Origin: Phoronis australis
Taxonomy: Eukaryota > Phoronida > Phoronidae
Assembly: GCA_002633005.1 (NCBI GenBank)
Contig: NMRA01000722.1
Location: 1 to 64,000, forward strand
Length of the DNA: 64,000 nt
Direction of reading: 5' to 3'
Made by a program: the position numbers and the translations under genes. Within the stretch, counting starts at the first letter, position 1. The number at the start of each line of letters is the position of its first letter. Positions 26,051 through 38,688 of the stretch are shown piece after piece. A model generated the notes under the pieces. It was given only the letters and a program-made list of their open reading frames with translations. It did no database searches and was not told where the DNA came from.

Positions 26051-26934
26051 TGACGATACAAAGCAATGGGGAGCAGATAACCTCTTGACACAGATATCTT
26101 AATTATGAAATCAAATAACCATTGAAGTGTTTGTGAGACATGCAGTATTGTTCTGTAGTAGCCCTCAATTCTATACCTTCATCACAAAGAGCTTCCTATT
26201 CCTTCTATTGTTATGCATGTGCTGGCATTGACTTACACTAATTAATCTGTGTATCTAACACACTTTTCATGACAGATACTAAAGTTTTCTTTGTTAATTT
26301 GCAGTACACACTAACGACCAATGGCATTTTCCAAAGCATTCCTGACAGGTCTTAAAACAGCATGCACCAACTAATTTTATGAAAATTCAGCAAGCAAAAA
26401 ATGGAGAGGTTAAAATCAAGGGTATTTTGAAAATCAATCCTGTGGTGGACAGCGAAACTTGACGATGTGTTAGTTTGTAGTGCCCATAACTGTTGCCTGT
26501 GCTGCCAAGATTTGTTCTTTGTATTTCATTCTGTCACATCTAGTCATGAGTGAGGTGCCACTCTCATTCCTGTGTGTCTGTGTTGTTGACTGAAACACCC
26601 AAGTGCTCACACTCCATCACTGAGGGGCTCTTTGAACAATAATGCAAGGCACGACGCCACATATTCAAAATACACACCAATGCAATGTCTGGGAAATTAA
26701 AGTAGGAAAAAGGGAACCGTGACAATGTGATAATAAACCACTACTCAAAAGTGCCCTTTCTCCAGCTGTACCCCTCCCAGTCGCCCATTCTCCAACTGTC
26801 CCCCTCCCAGTCACCATACAGATCTCACCAAATTGTCCATCCGAGATTGTATCTTATGGTTGGGCAAAATGCTCACCAGATACTAGACAGGCAAAATCCC
26901 AGTAACAAAATACCCACAAAAATGGACAACACCC

Positions 26935-27165
26935 CTCACAAATCGTTCCTGTAGGACAGAACCCCCTCACAAACCGCCTACAGGACTACAACCCTCGCAA
27001 ACCGCCTATAAAGGACAGTACCTTTCACAAACCGCCTATAGGACTGCACCCCCTCACAAACCACCTATAGGACTGCAACCCTCAGAAACCACCTATAGGA
27101 CTGCACCCCCTCACAAACCACATATAGGACTGCAACCCTCACAAACTGTTCCTGTAGGATAGCCA
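26935..27165. repeat. 28-30-bp minisatellite, about 8 copies
   Basis: Unit near CTCACAAACCGCCTATAGGA followed by CTGCACCCC or CTGCAACC. A second short C-rich repeat precedes it at 26755-26815. Confidence 0.85.
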
Positions 27166-27959
27166 CTGTCATATTAGTCTCTGGAAAACCGAGTTGCATT
27201 CAACATCGCCACGATTGGTTTTTAATACATATAGACTGGATCAGTGCAACTCGCTAAATCGTTGCAACAGGGTTAGTTTTGTTAATAGCCAAGAGGATTG
27301 ATTTTCAAACATGCTCGATTTGCAAGTGTTGACTGAATATGCTTAGCAGGATTGACTTTATCAAGTTAGCATCGAATTCATGCTGTGAGACTGAATCTTC
27401 AAGACAACATACAATTTTAAAAACCATGGAATATTTGAGACTGAATTTATTAAAAATGTTTTTAATTAACAAAATAGGATAGATTTTCATGTCAAATACT
27501 TGTTGCACATACCACTGGCCATAAGTAACAGATATATGCTATCCTTTCTGAAGAGCCATTGATATCCAGATGTCTGGGATGGCACCAGTGAACTGTCTGA
27601 GTTAACATATTGAATGAGTTTAGTGGCAAGATGTTCGAAGAGAACAAAACGAGCACTTGCAGCAGATTTCGTTGCATTGATTTAACCTTGCTATTATATG
27701 AATGAAATTCATATCAATTTCACATATGTGGGAAAACATCGGCAGTTTTTATGGTCTGCGCACGGAGCAAAATGGTTAGAAACTAGGAAGTCTGTGGAAT
27801 TTGACATTTTGACTTACCAATCTGTTATTAATTGGATCAAAAAGAAAGGTACATTGATCGATAATCAATAGTACCAAAGAAATATTATCTGATATCAATA
27901 TTCAAGATATCAATGTTCAAGATATCAAAAACACTGATACACTTTTCTAAAACATCATT

Positions 27960-28180
27960 TCGTTGTCATCTTAAGAAACTTGAAAGATTTTCTATGAACA
28001 TTATAAAAGTCGTGCTTTTGATAGCAAAAGTGGAATCTTTTCAAAACAATTCCTAACACTGTTTTTGAGAATAGCGCGTAAAGCATGGTAACTGAAAGTT
28101 TGATATGAATCCAATCGGCCATCTCGGAGATATGATGTTCCAAAGTCGGCCGAATTTGGACATTTTACGTAGTCACATAT
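27960..28180. repeat. Interspersed repeat family R4, copy 1
   Basis: Shares about 200 bp with 39330-39540 in the same orientation, for example GATATGAATCCAATCGGCCA and TCTCGGAGATATGATGTTCC. It accounts for the similar short minus-strand frames in both places. Confidence 0.8.
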
Positions 28181-30307
28181 TGCTTTTAGTATTGAAACTG
28201 TTAGCATCCTTGCTACACAGAATGGCTATCGGCTGAAGGTAGGAATGCATCCACAGGGTGGAGGGGAGGGGGTCCGCAACCCCTTCTGCAGTTATTTTTA
28301 TATGGATATAATGGAAAAGACTACAGTAGCTTCTATTGTTTGCCCCTTGGCAGACGACCGACCATTGAGTAAACGTCCAGGAAACACATCTGTTGCTGAC
28401 AAGAATACCTGGATTTTCTCATAATCAAGCTAACTCTGGATGAACGAGCAACAATTCAGAAGAGGACTGTCTCCTGCACATATTGTGCCACTTGCGCTTT
28501 TCATGCATTATAAAAACCTCCCACATATCAACCTACTTGTTACCCATTGCTAACCATTCCCGCACTCTTTTATCTGGCATCACGACTCACACATCAATAT
28601 TTTCATTCAAAGAGTTAGTAAAACCAAATTCAATAGCTACCAAAGAATGGAACTTAGTATATCACATGTCTAATTTGCATCATATGTCTTCGGATAAAAA
28701 TCATCTAAATCTAGCTTTTCATGAGGAATTCAATTTCAGAAAGCGAACAGTTTGAAAAAATCACCATTTTTAGTCCCCGACATATCAGTTTATTTTTGCC
28801 AGTGTTTATTGCTGTGAAGTCTTTCCTAATGCACAACACAAAAGAACCTTTGATCAGTAGCTACCAAAGTTGACATGGGTCAGCTTACACAGAACAAGAT
28901 GATCCAGCACAAGTGTGCATGTAAACAGGACTGAAACAGAGCAAAATTAACACCACTGAGGTAGAGCAACTTTTGCCCCATCATCTTGCTACGTATCTAA
29001 ACGCGAAACTGGGGCAAGGCAGAACGGATCATCTCTATTGAGTTTGCGCAAAAAACGCACATATATACAGGTGATCATTTTCACACAATTTTATGATTTG
29101 CCAGTCAGCTGTTCAGTGCCATTTCTTCTAACATGATCAATATCTATTTTGCTAGGTAATTGTCAAAATATTACACACAGTTACCTGTCAAGACTGGTTT
29201 CAAAATGCAACAAACAACAACAATAATGAACAAGTTGCATCTTTGCATATGAGCACTCCACATTCCTGCCTACAACTTCCACCTTGCCATTTTTTCGGGG
29301 GGGGGGGGTTGTGTGTATGTGAACAGCGGCTTGACACCAACCATCTTGCCCTGTGCCAGTTGTGCCACCTCCAAATAGAACAATGATAAACATGTTTCAT
29401 GAGGACAGTAGGGAGGTACAAGGTGCCTTGAAATTGTACAAGGTGCCTTGAAATCGCTAGTTTCTAATGGATGACTCAAACCTCCAGCAAGTCACCATAA
29501 AAAAGCACTTGCAAACATGCAGTCACACCACTGCTGCGTGAAAACATGCAAAAACAGCATTAGAGCCAGTATGTGAATTGGATATTAGATAGAAGAATGT
29601 ATAGATTTGAAGTCCTGAAATTTGTAGTTGCACTCATAACATGGATTGATTGAATGCCTATGAACTGCATAAACTGCATGGGACTTATGGTGAACATATG
29701 GCTTTCAGCTGTAGAGACTGTGTGAAATATGGTAGAGAATTCCTCATTATTTACATAAAACCTCCAACATTTCTGGAGGGCAATGAAGCTTTCAAAAACC
29801 ATAAGACAGTCATTCTAACCCAGGCTGCAACATATTGCAGGAAGATGTTCATTACTTAAAAAAAAAACTATGACGGAATATCTGACAAGAGAGTTGCTTC
29901 TGTTCCTTGCAAGACATGTTCAGATATTTTACACATCTAAAACAGATAAGTTAACAAGATGGGCAGACTGTATAGTAATCAGAACATTCCTCTTGTAACA
30001 ACTGTCTGTGTAAAGTCAGAGGACTCTTGGAGAGATAAGTTCATGGTATTCACCCAAGAAATTTAAAAATAACTCTATGCAGACTGAATGAGCAAAAATA
30101 ACAAAACAGCATTTCCGTTTGAAAAAACCCAAGTGAGTATAGTGGTAATTATCAGAGCACTTTTTGCAACTGTCACTATCACATCTTTCTTCCTCCTCTG
30201 TTTAAAGCTGGACCACATCAATAATCATTTGTTGCACACTAGTGCAACCCAGGGGATTACACATGACACACTCATCTTAGACACTGATACATCAAAAGCT
30301 GGTATTG

Positions 30308-30522
30308 GCAAACCACAGTGTGTAACATATGTAGGTTATAATAGGAAATAATGCTGAAAATTCCAAATTGAACAGCTACCATAAGCTAGTAGAGTCTAGT
30401 CTCGTAGTTTATAGCAAACCACAATGAGTAACATATGTAGGTTATAATAGGAAATAATGCTTAAAATTCCTAATTGAACAGCTACCAAAAGCTACTAGAG
30501 TCTAGTCTTGTAGTTTATAGCA
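30308..30522. repeat. Tandem duplication of a unit of about 105 bp
   Basis: Two copies running from GCAAACCACA to GTAGTTTATAGCA, with a few substitutions. Confidence 0.85.
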
Positions 30523-31127
30523 TTCCCTTGCTTATAAAACATTGAACTTGACAAGTCCGTTCTTGCACACAATCATTCTTTATGGATATTACTTCAAATT
30601 GGAACACAATATGACGCAACAATACACTTTTATATTATCAAAATTTTCAACAAGAGATACCAAGAATACAACTTTACTTTATTATGTGAAAACATTATAG
30701 TATGGCTGTCATCGACAAAAACACAATAACATTGTGAACATTTTGGCAATGCCACTGTGAGCATCTGAAAAATTATAAAACAATAATACTGTATGTCATT
30801 TCAGTTCGAATTTAAGGAAATTTTACTGCATTTCATTTCTAATGAAAACCGATACTATGTTCACATGCTTAAATTGTCCCGGTTCCAATGTCGCATTGAA
30901 TAACTTCACAAACTTTACAGTGAACCAGTACATGTGTATCTAAAATACCCTACAATGCACAGACTCCCTGACTTTGTATCTGTGCACAGCCTATGACCCC
31001 AAGACACGGGATGTCTTGTGTGGTGCGGGGTGAGGTATCTCAGTCTTGTGGCCCCATGTATCTGTAACTAGACCAGTCAGATTATTCGCTCATACTTGCA
31101 CAGTTTTACAGTGTGATTAAGTCTATG

Positions 31128-31390
31128 TGTAATTAGTGGGCATGATAGAAGTATGTATCATTAGTGGGTATGATAGAAGTATGTATAATTAGTGGGTATG
31201 ATAGAAGTATGTATAATTAGTGGGTATGATAGAAGTATGTATAATTAGTGGGTATGATAGAAGTATGTATAATTAGTGGGTATGATAGAAGTATGTATAA
31301 TTAGTGGGCATGATAGAAGTATGTATAATTAGTGGGCATGATAGAAGTATGTATAATTAGTGGGTATGATAGAAGTATGTATCATTAGTG
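31128..31390. repeat. 28-bp minisatellite, about 9 copies
   Basis: Unit TAATTAGTGGGTATGATAGA followed by AGTATGTA. Copies differ at TAAT/TCAT and GGTAT/GGCAT only, which points to recent amplification. Confidence 0.95.
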
Positions 31391-32401
31391 CAGAACTTTG
31401 TTTAAGGTAAGGGAAGATCTGACTTACGTTCCTCTGACATGTGACTTAAAGTTCATGTGGATTCTGTGCTTCGTATTTCCTCTAAAAAGTAAATCTGGTT
31501 ACAACGAACCTCAGTAACAACAAATGTTTCAAACAAGGTCTGGAAAATTCTTTAAATTACTAATCAGACTTTGACGGTTTGCCGAATTTTTTCTATACAC
31601 AATCTCTTAAACCATTTATTCCCATGTATAAACATTACCAGGGAACGGTTAAAAACAACTAAACAGTAAAATCCACATTAGTGCAATGATTGAAGAAAAG
31701 ATTTCTCAAAGCTAATTTCAATTTCTCTAGCACATTACAATCGAATATCATGGCAGAGAGACGTGCCATGTGAACAATTTTTAAATAACTGGTTTTTCTC
31801 ATTCCTAAATTATAATAGTGTCATAAATTACTGAATATCATATTGTAGCCAAAATTGCTGCTCACAAACAAAAAAATCTGAATTTTCCATCTTTCCCAGA
31901 TAACTGTATGTTCAAGAAGTAAACAGAATGTACATTCACATTACTGTTAGACTGTTCCAAGGTATAACACTTTAACCCAATTCTATCGATTGATTTCTGT
32001 CCATAACAGCCACATCGGAAACAGTCCTTCACTACTTTGTTCATAACACCGTCTATAGGTAATTAGGTCTTTCTTCATTTTGTGCAGTACAGTGGCATTA
32101 ATAAGCAACAGTAGAAACGGGCATCATAGCAAATTTTCTCATTAGATCACAAGATGGTAGGGAAAACATGGAACATATGGGTAATATCTTGACAACTGCA
32201 GTATATTTAATATGGTGCGTCATAAATGCTTTTAAAAATATGCAGAAATGACTTATCTCCATTATCTAGTGGTTATTAAAAAAGTGCACAATAACTTGAC
32301 ACAGCGAGCCACTCCCTCCCTCAGACAGGTGATTTGCTTATACCAACTGCTTATAAGAATCACATTGTGTAATGATTAACTTCACACATTGAGGTGTCAC
32401 A

Positions 32402-32685
32402 CGAAATACAGTGTAGAGTGTACAGACATGACAAAGGTAGAAATACAGCGTAGAGTGTACAGACATGACAAAGGTAGAAACACAGTGTAGAGTGTACAGA
32501 CATGACAAAGGTAGAAACACAGTGTAGAGTGTACAGACATGACAAAGGTAGAAATACAGCGTAGAGTGTACAGACATGACAAAGGTAGAAATGCAGTGTA
32601 GAGTGTACAGAGATGACAAACATAGAAATACAGTGTAGAGTGTACAGACATGACAAACATAAAAATACAGTGTAGAGTGTACATG
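32402..32685. repeat. 37-bp minisatellite, about 7.7 copies
   Basis: Unit GTAGAGTGTACAGACATGAC followed by AAAGGTAGAAATACAGC. All three minus-strand frames stay open across it because the unit lacks stops on that strand. The length of 37 (not divisible by three) makes the translated copies cycle through frames. Confidence 0.95.
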
Positions 32686-33531
32686 ACAAATGTAATCAGA
32701 CAAAATACCCATTATAATGGTTAATTGTGTTAATAACAAAGATGATAATTATAATAATTATGATAACTATGGAGGCAAAATTCTAAACTACATAATAGCT
32801 TAGCCACCACATTAAGTTTCATGTTAAATCCTCTTCATTCCAAGTCATGAGTAAAATGCTACTACAACAATGAATTTGTCTTCAGTCATCGTGACAGGGA
32901 ATTCTGGGTAATTTTGTCTGAAGTCTTTAGGTGTGAACTTTAAAAAGTACGATAAGAATGAAAACCAATTATCTGTTCATGTTTGTTGTGAAGAATGGGA
33001 AGATACATACTAATTCACGTGAATAGTATTTACTAGCAATCAAATACGCGCATAGAAAGCTCCTATTCAAAACAGTGGTCAGTAGCCTAATGTAAAAACT
33101 GGATTGTCACACAAAGTTAAGGGTACTCAAAACTACCCAGACAGATCAAGCTTATTTGAAAGCAAGTACATTAGAGTTGAGTGGCAGGGGTCTCCTTTGT
33201 AATGCTTGGTAAAACCTCAATTTGGACATCATTTGACAGATAACAGACCTTAAAGCCCTGCGGGAAGAGGTTCTTGGGTTCTCGCAGACATAATTAATGA
33301 AGAACTGTGCTTCCCCATGGTTAAAAGCGGACTTATCCAGACACCTAAGATTTGAAAAAAGCACCAATGAATACATAATTTGCCGACAGATACAATTAAT
33401 CATTCCAACCATCATAGTTCATTACACCCACTTCCATGCCAATACCCCTGAATATAAAACTCATGAAGAGTAACTACTATCAACTGCACTCAGGCATTGA
33501 ACCCCTAGAGCTGAATAACCTGTCTGGCTAA

Positions 33532-34121
33532 TGACACTGAACAGTAAACCAAGAGACTGGACATTATTACAATGACAATGAACAGTAAACCAAGAGACTG
33601 GACATTATTACAATGACACTGAACAGTAAACCAGAAGACTGGACATTATTACAATGACACTGAACAGTAAACCAGGAGACTGGACATTATTACAATGACG
33701 CTAAACAGTAAACCAGGAGACTGCAATTATTACAATGACACTGAACAGTAAACCAGGAGACTGGACATTATTACAATGACACTGCACAGTAAACCAGGAG
33801 ACCGGACATTATATGACACTGAACAGTAAACCAGGAGACTGGATATTATTACAGTGACACTGAACAGTAATCCAGGAGACTGGATATTATTACAATGACA
33901 GTGAACAGTAAACCAGGAGACTGGACATTATATGATACTGAACAGTAAACCAGGAGACTGGATATTTTTACAATAACACTGAACAGTAATCCAGGAGACT
34001 GGATATTATTACAATGACAGTGAACAGTAAACCAGGATACTGGACATTATATGATACTGAACAGTAAACCAGGAGACTGGATATTATTACAATGACACTG
34101 AACAGTAATCCAGGAGACTGG
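33532..34121. repeat. 41-bp minisatellite, about 15 copies with shortened variants
   Basis: Unit ACACTGAACAGTAAACCAGG followed by AGACTGGACATTATTACAATG. Several copies lack the TTACAA piece (GACATTATATGA), giving two length classes that alternate from about 33800 onward. Confidence 0.95.
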
Positions 34122-34922
34122 ACAAGTTTCTCAAAAGTATCAGTGTTTTGAATGAGCAGCAAACAGCGTGGCGCCGCACGTTACACTTGTTTGCGTGACT
34201 TTCCTGTTACCCCCCTTCTTTAGTCATTCTTTGCAGTATTTCACACCCGCCGTGTCCCACTGTGTGTGTCATCAGCTTATGCTCTGTGGTGGCATTACTG
34301 CGTCATTTTATCTTCACTTGAGAATAAAACAAAAACGTTTCGAAATGTCGTGTCTTTTAATTATGTCGCTATGTTCAGAAGGAGAGTAGAGTTTTATTCC
34401 GAAGGTATGAACATAACGGAACAAAAACTGTCAACAATGAAAAGTGTCATGCGTTTAACCAATTCTGTATAACCGAAAACTTGCTCTCGAAGTAGTCAAC
34501 CTAAAAAATTCACACAGGTGAAACCCAAGTAAGATCACGCACAAACCATACAACAATGACTCATTGGCATTTTGTAGGTGACAACCACCGACAGTGAGGG
34601 CAAGTGATAAATTCTAATAGCAGAAACAACAGCAAGAATATATTTACCTGTACATTCTGTCGAGGACTGGGTGTATAACCTCCTCGACAAGTGTCTAAAA
34701 TCAATACATAAAATGTTGACCCAGTATCAATGATATCTGTAAGATTTTAACTTCTAAGTACATTTCTGTTTTAAAATGATTGTTGAACACATGACAAGGT
34801 GAACAATATAGTGAATTTTTTTAATATCCATCTTAGAAATGCTTAAAAAATTGGCAAGATCCTTTCCTTTTGGCACATTTTCAAATTATGTTGTGAATTA
34901 GCAGGGATCATTTACAAAATAG

Positions 34923-37367
34923 TACCGTAATCGTTCGGGTTAACGCCCATGCTCAGTTAACCGCCCACCCCCTACTTTAGGTGGATTTTCGATTTAACCA
35001 CCCACTGCTCGGTTAAGCGCCCCCCTGCGATTTTTGAAGATTTCCAGTTAAGCGCCCACCTCTCGGTTAAGCGCCCATCCCCGACTTTTAAAGAATGAAG
35101 ATTTAGCGCCCAGTGCTAAGGAAACGTGCGATTTCCCGACTTTTAGAAAAAGATCGATGATCACAAAGAGCGCAACGACGCCGGGCTTCCGAGACGGTGG
35201 TTTAGCAATGTGAATTACAATTCAAGTAACGAGTTATTGTCTTGGGTCATGGACTCACTTCAAAATATAATACTTGAACGTTTTTGTCACTTTATTTTCT
35301 TCCCATGTTTGCAAAGTTTAAGAACGCCGCCGGCGTCAAAACCTCCGCTTTCAGCGACTTTGTCTGCCGCGCTGAGTTTCCATCTGTAGTGCACAAGATA
35401 AAACATATATTCGAAAAAATCAGGCCAGAGAAATGTGACCATGGTTTTGCCAACCCTCCAAATTCTATTAAGGTGGGAAGCTCTCGTATTTTGAACAAAT
35501 CGCACAACTCACGGAAAGATGTCAAATTCTCAATATTTTGATGAATGTAACTGCCGGGTTATAGAGGATGTGTGGCGACCGAAGGGACAGTACAAGTGCC
35601 TTACTGGATTACCGATTTCGTTGCTGCCTATCGATTTCTGAATTCAAAGGTTGACAATAATGTATGTTTGTGTATGATCTTGAGGTAATAAAAAACTGCT
35701 AGTCAAATTTTGTTTTTCGCGTATTGCATCTCAGTCAAACTGGCGTTAGCAGATTTAACTAATGTCGCTGGCTGTTTACTATTTCTTGCGTCAGCCCCCA
35801 CGTAAGCGTGAGTGTGAATTATCGTTTCCACATCCCCTTTTTAGCCATCCAGAATAATTTTGTTTATACATTGGCCAGTTTCAGCCTGAACAAAAATTCT
35901 TACCATTCTAGTCTGAAATATCTACGACGTAGACTGACTGAAAATTGGCGATAGTGGGTAAGAGATGCACGCAGCTAGCTACGGGCATGGGCTTAGTGAA
36001 CATCGAGCCGGGAAATCTCGGAATTCACTTGACATCGCAGTTTTGGGGAACATTGGCAATGGAGGAACATCGTAAAGAATTGGGTCTTTTGTAGCAACAG
36101 CTTAAAAGTACATAGTCACGCCCGTTTTTGATACTTAGGACTGTCGCTATTCTCTTTGGCGACTTTGTTGTGGTGCACGTGCGCAAGTTCCCACACTTTG
36201 GAGTGCATGTTACCTTGACACCAACATGTGATTGACAGGTGACTCACACGTAGGCCCTACGTGCGTGCTGAATCCCGCCGCTATCTTTTGCCATAAAAAA
36301 ACGAGGTGCATATATCGAAAGAGGCCGTTATATTACTTGACGGCATTTATAAATCACGATTGTCAGCCGACTGAGACATTGCGCGCTAACAGCCTGACCG
36401 GACAGTGCCGCAATGCGATTTTGCAAGTGATATAAATATGATAATCTGGACATCCTGCATGAAAAATAAATGTTTTTCCACCATGAAGTTTGGTAAGGTG
36501 ATCGTTTAAGAATGAATTGAAACAACGCTGTTTTGTGGCGTTTTATCACATATTGATGCCGTGGCTCGAAATTTTATTGTTGATTGACGAGTGGCTCACC
36601 CCGATTCTTGTCTTAGGCCTACTTCTTTGCATGTTTGGCACTACGGCAAGTGAGCAATGCTGGGCGGTCGAGATAAAAAAACTAGCCGCAGAACCATACG
36701 CTGAAAATGTCATTGAGTCACGGAGTGTCGATATCCCAAACACAAAAAACATCTCAGTTAAGTTTATCAAACTTTTATTACAACTAATTTTAAAACTGCT
36801 CTCTGACTATGAATTTGGCAGCTAGTACGAGACTGTAACCATAAATTTGATGTCTGCTATGACCTCTGCAACAAATGAAGCTTGCACGCGCGCACTTTAG
36901 CAAGGTCACGTGTTGAAATATTTGCAATCCAAGTAGAGGCTGCGTGGTCTCTGGTCGTCTGCGCTGCGCAGGGCAAAGTAACAAGACCGCAGGACGGCAC
37001 GGGGCTATTACTCAGCAATTCTGTAAATTTAATAGAGTGAATAACTAATCTGAGGTCAAGAGAACCTTTGTTGGGATCATCCGCTGTTATGACATTTTCC
37101 CCGTCATGTGACGACGTGACGATAACGCTCTTTGAAAAGTGCTACGCGTTCCGAGTGCGTGTGTGGTGTGGGGACTTAGATCACCAGGTAAGATTAACCG
37201 CCCAGGGCGGTTGCCTGTCGTAATAAGCGCCCATGTTCGGTTAACCGCCCACCCTGGATTTCTTGAAATTTCACGTTTAAGCGCCCATGTCTGGTTAACC
37301 GCCCACCCCCGATTTTTTGGGTTTGCCAATTTAACCGCCCAGGGCGTTAACCCGAACGATAACGGTA
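34923..37367. mobile_element. TA-flanked inverted-repeat DNA transposon, element 2
   Basis: A 2445-bp element. The left tip reads TACCGTAATCGTTCGGGTTA then ACGCCC. The right tip, read inward on the other strand, is the same with one mismatch (TACCGTTATCG). Direct arrays of a TTAA[C/G]CGCCCA motif lie inside both ends: about seven at 34940-35115 and six at 37193-37350. The interior has several open frames of 65-102 codons (for example 35284-35541 and 36517-36825), none with a transposase motif I can recognise. It is probably non-autonomous. Confidence 0.85.
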
Positions 37368-37547
37368 TAAGATTGTGAAAGAACAGGGAGATTATATTAT
37401 CACAGTATGTTTTGAATTAGCAGGGATCATTTACAACAAAGTAGAAGGTTGAGGGAGATCACATTATCATGGTATGTTGTGAATTATCAGAGATCTTTTA
37501 CAGCATACCTTAGTATAAGGCTGTGAATGAGCAGGGAGATCACATTA

Positions 37548-37786
37548 TACCGTAAACTCGCGAGTTAATACCTGGGGTGCTTAAATTGGGAATCCCTGAG
37601 ACAGGGGGGTGGGCGATTACCAAAGCAGTGGCCGCTTAAACAAAAAAATTGGCGAAAAGGAGGGGATGGGCGATTACACAAGTAATGGGTGATTACACAA
37701 GTAATGGGCGCTTAAACCGAAAATTGACCATAAGTCGGGGATGGGTGATTACCTGGGCATGGGCATTAACCCGCGAGTTTACGGTA
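37548..37786. mobile_element. TA-flanked MITE of the same family, element 3
   Basis: A 239-bp element. Tips read inward TACCGTAAACTCGCGAGTTA and TACCGTAAACTCGCGGGTTA. The interior is almost entirely subterminal motif: TGGGCGATTAC, TGGGTGATTAC and TGGGCGCTTAAAC, the reverse complement of the motif in element 2. Confidence 0.85.
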
Positions 37787-38239
37787 GTATATTGTGAATT
37801 AGTAGGGATCATTACAAAGTAGTATTAGGTTGTGAATGAACAGGGAGATCACATTATCATAGTATGTTGTGAATTACTAAGGATCATTCACAATCTAGCA
37901 TGACATTTTTTATGAGTAAGCATATCACCTTATCAAAATAAAGTGTAAGGTTGTGAATTCAGCAAGGAGACCATATTATCAGCAACTTGCAGAGCTGTGT
38001 TAGGCCCAACATAGAGAGTTGAGCTGAGTTGGCTTCTTCTTGAAATCCTAGCTCACTAATCATATCAAGGGTTGAACAAGTGAATACAATTATTGTTACA
38101 GCAATTTTCAGCTTTGACACTGTCAGCTCAGCAAACTGAGCTCAGCTAACTGTCACTTGGGGCCACCAGCTGAGCTTATAGTTCTCTGCCTGTGCTGGCC
38201 TTTTGTAATGTCAGACTGGAGGACATATGCAACCTCTTC

Positions 38240-38688
38240 AAGGTACCTAAACTACACGGTCAACGGACTCATAAACACGGGCACGGACGAATGAACACGA
38301 CTCACAGACCTGCAAACACCGTCCACTGACTCACAAACACGGGAACGGACTCACAAAACACGATCCACGCACCCAAATACACGGGACACGGACTCATATT
38401 CACGAGGAAATACGGTTAACGGACCGCTAAACACGGGTCAAGGACTCATCGGCTTCCTGGGTCAGTTGACATCTCCATTTGTTCCGTAAACCGTGTTTGG
38501 CGGTCCGTTAAACGTGTTTCCTCGGGAATATGAGTCCGTGTCCCGTGCATTTAGGTGTGTGGATAGTGTTTTATGAGTCCGTTCCCGAGTTTGTGAGTCA
38601 GTGGATGGTGTTTGCAGGTCCGTGAGTCGTGTTCATGCGTCCGTGGGCCATGTTTATGAGTCCGTTAACCGTGTAGTTTAGGTACCTT
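38240..38688. mobile_element. 449-bp foldback element (long palindrome)
   Basis: The left arm begins AAGGTACCTAAACTACACGG, and the right arm ends with its near-complement, CCGTGTAGTTTAGGTACCTT. Arms of about 200 bp pair with scattered mismatches around a loop of roughly 50 bp (38440-38490). Within each arm the phrases ACGGACTCA and AACACGG recur every 20-30 bp. No coding capacity. No clear target duplication was found. Confidence 0.85.

Larger units (their letters stand above)
34880..37990. repeat. Tandem repeat of about 70 bp interrupted by two transposons
   Basis: Units with TTGTGAATTAGCAGGGATCA, TTTACAA.AAAGTA and AACAGGGAGATCACATTATC occur at 34890-34922, 37368-37547 and 37787-37990. Elements 2 and 3 sit within them. 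Confidence 0.8.

Noticed and set aside
32338-32739. A 133-codon minus-strand frame with repeated CTLYTVF-like motifs
   Set aside because: It is the translation of a 37-bp minisatellite, and the same is true in all three frames.
36517-36825. A 102-codon frame inside element 2, considered as a transposase
   Set aside because: Hydrophobic short peptide without a catalytic motif; far too short for a transposase.
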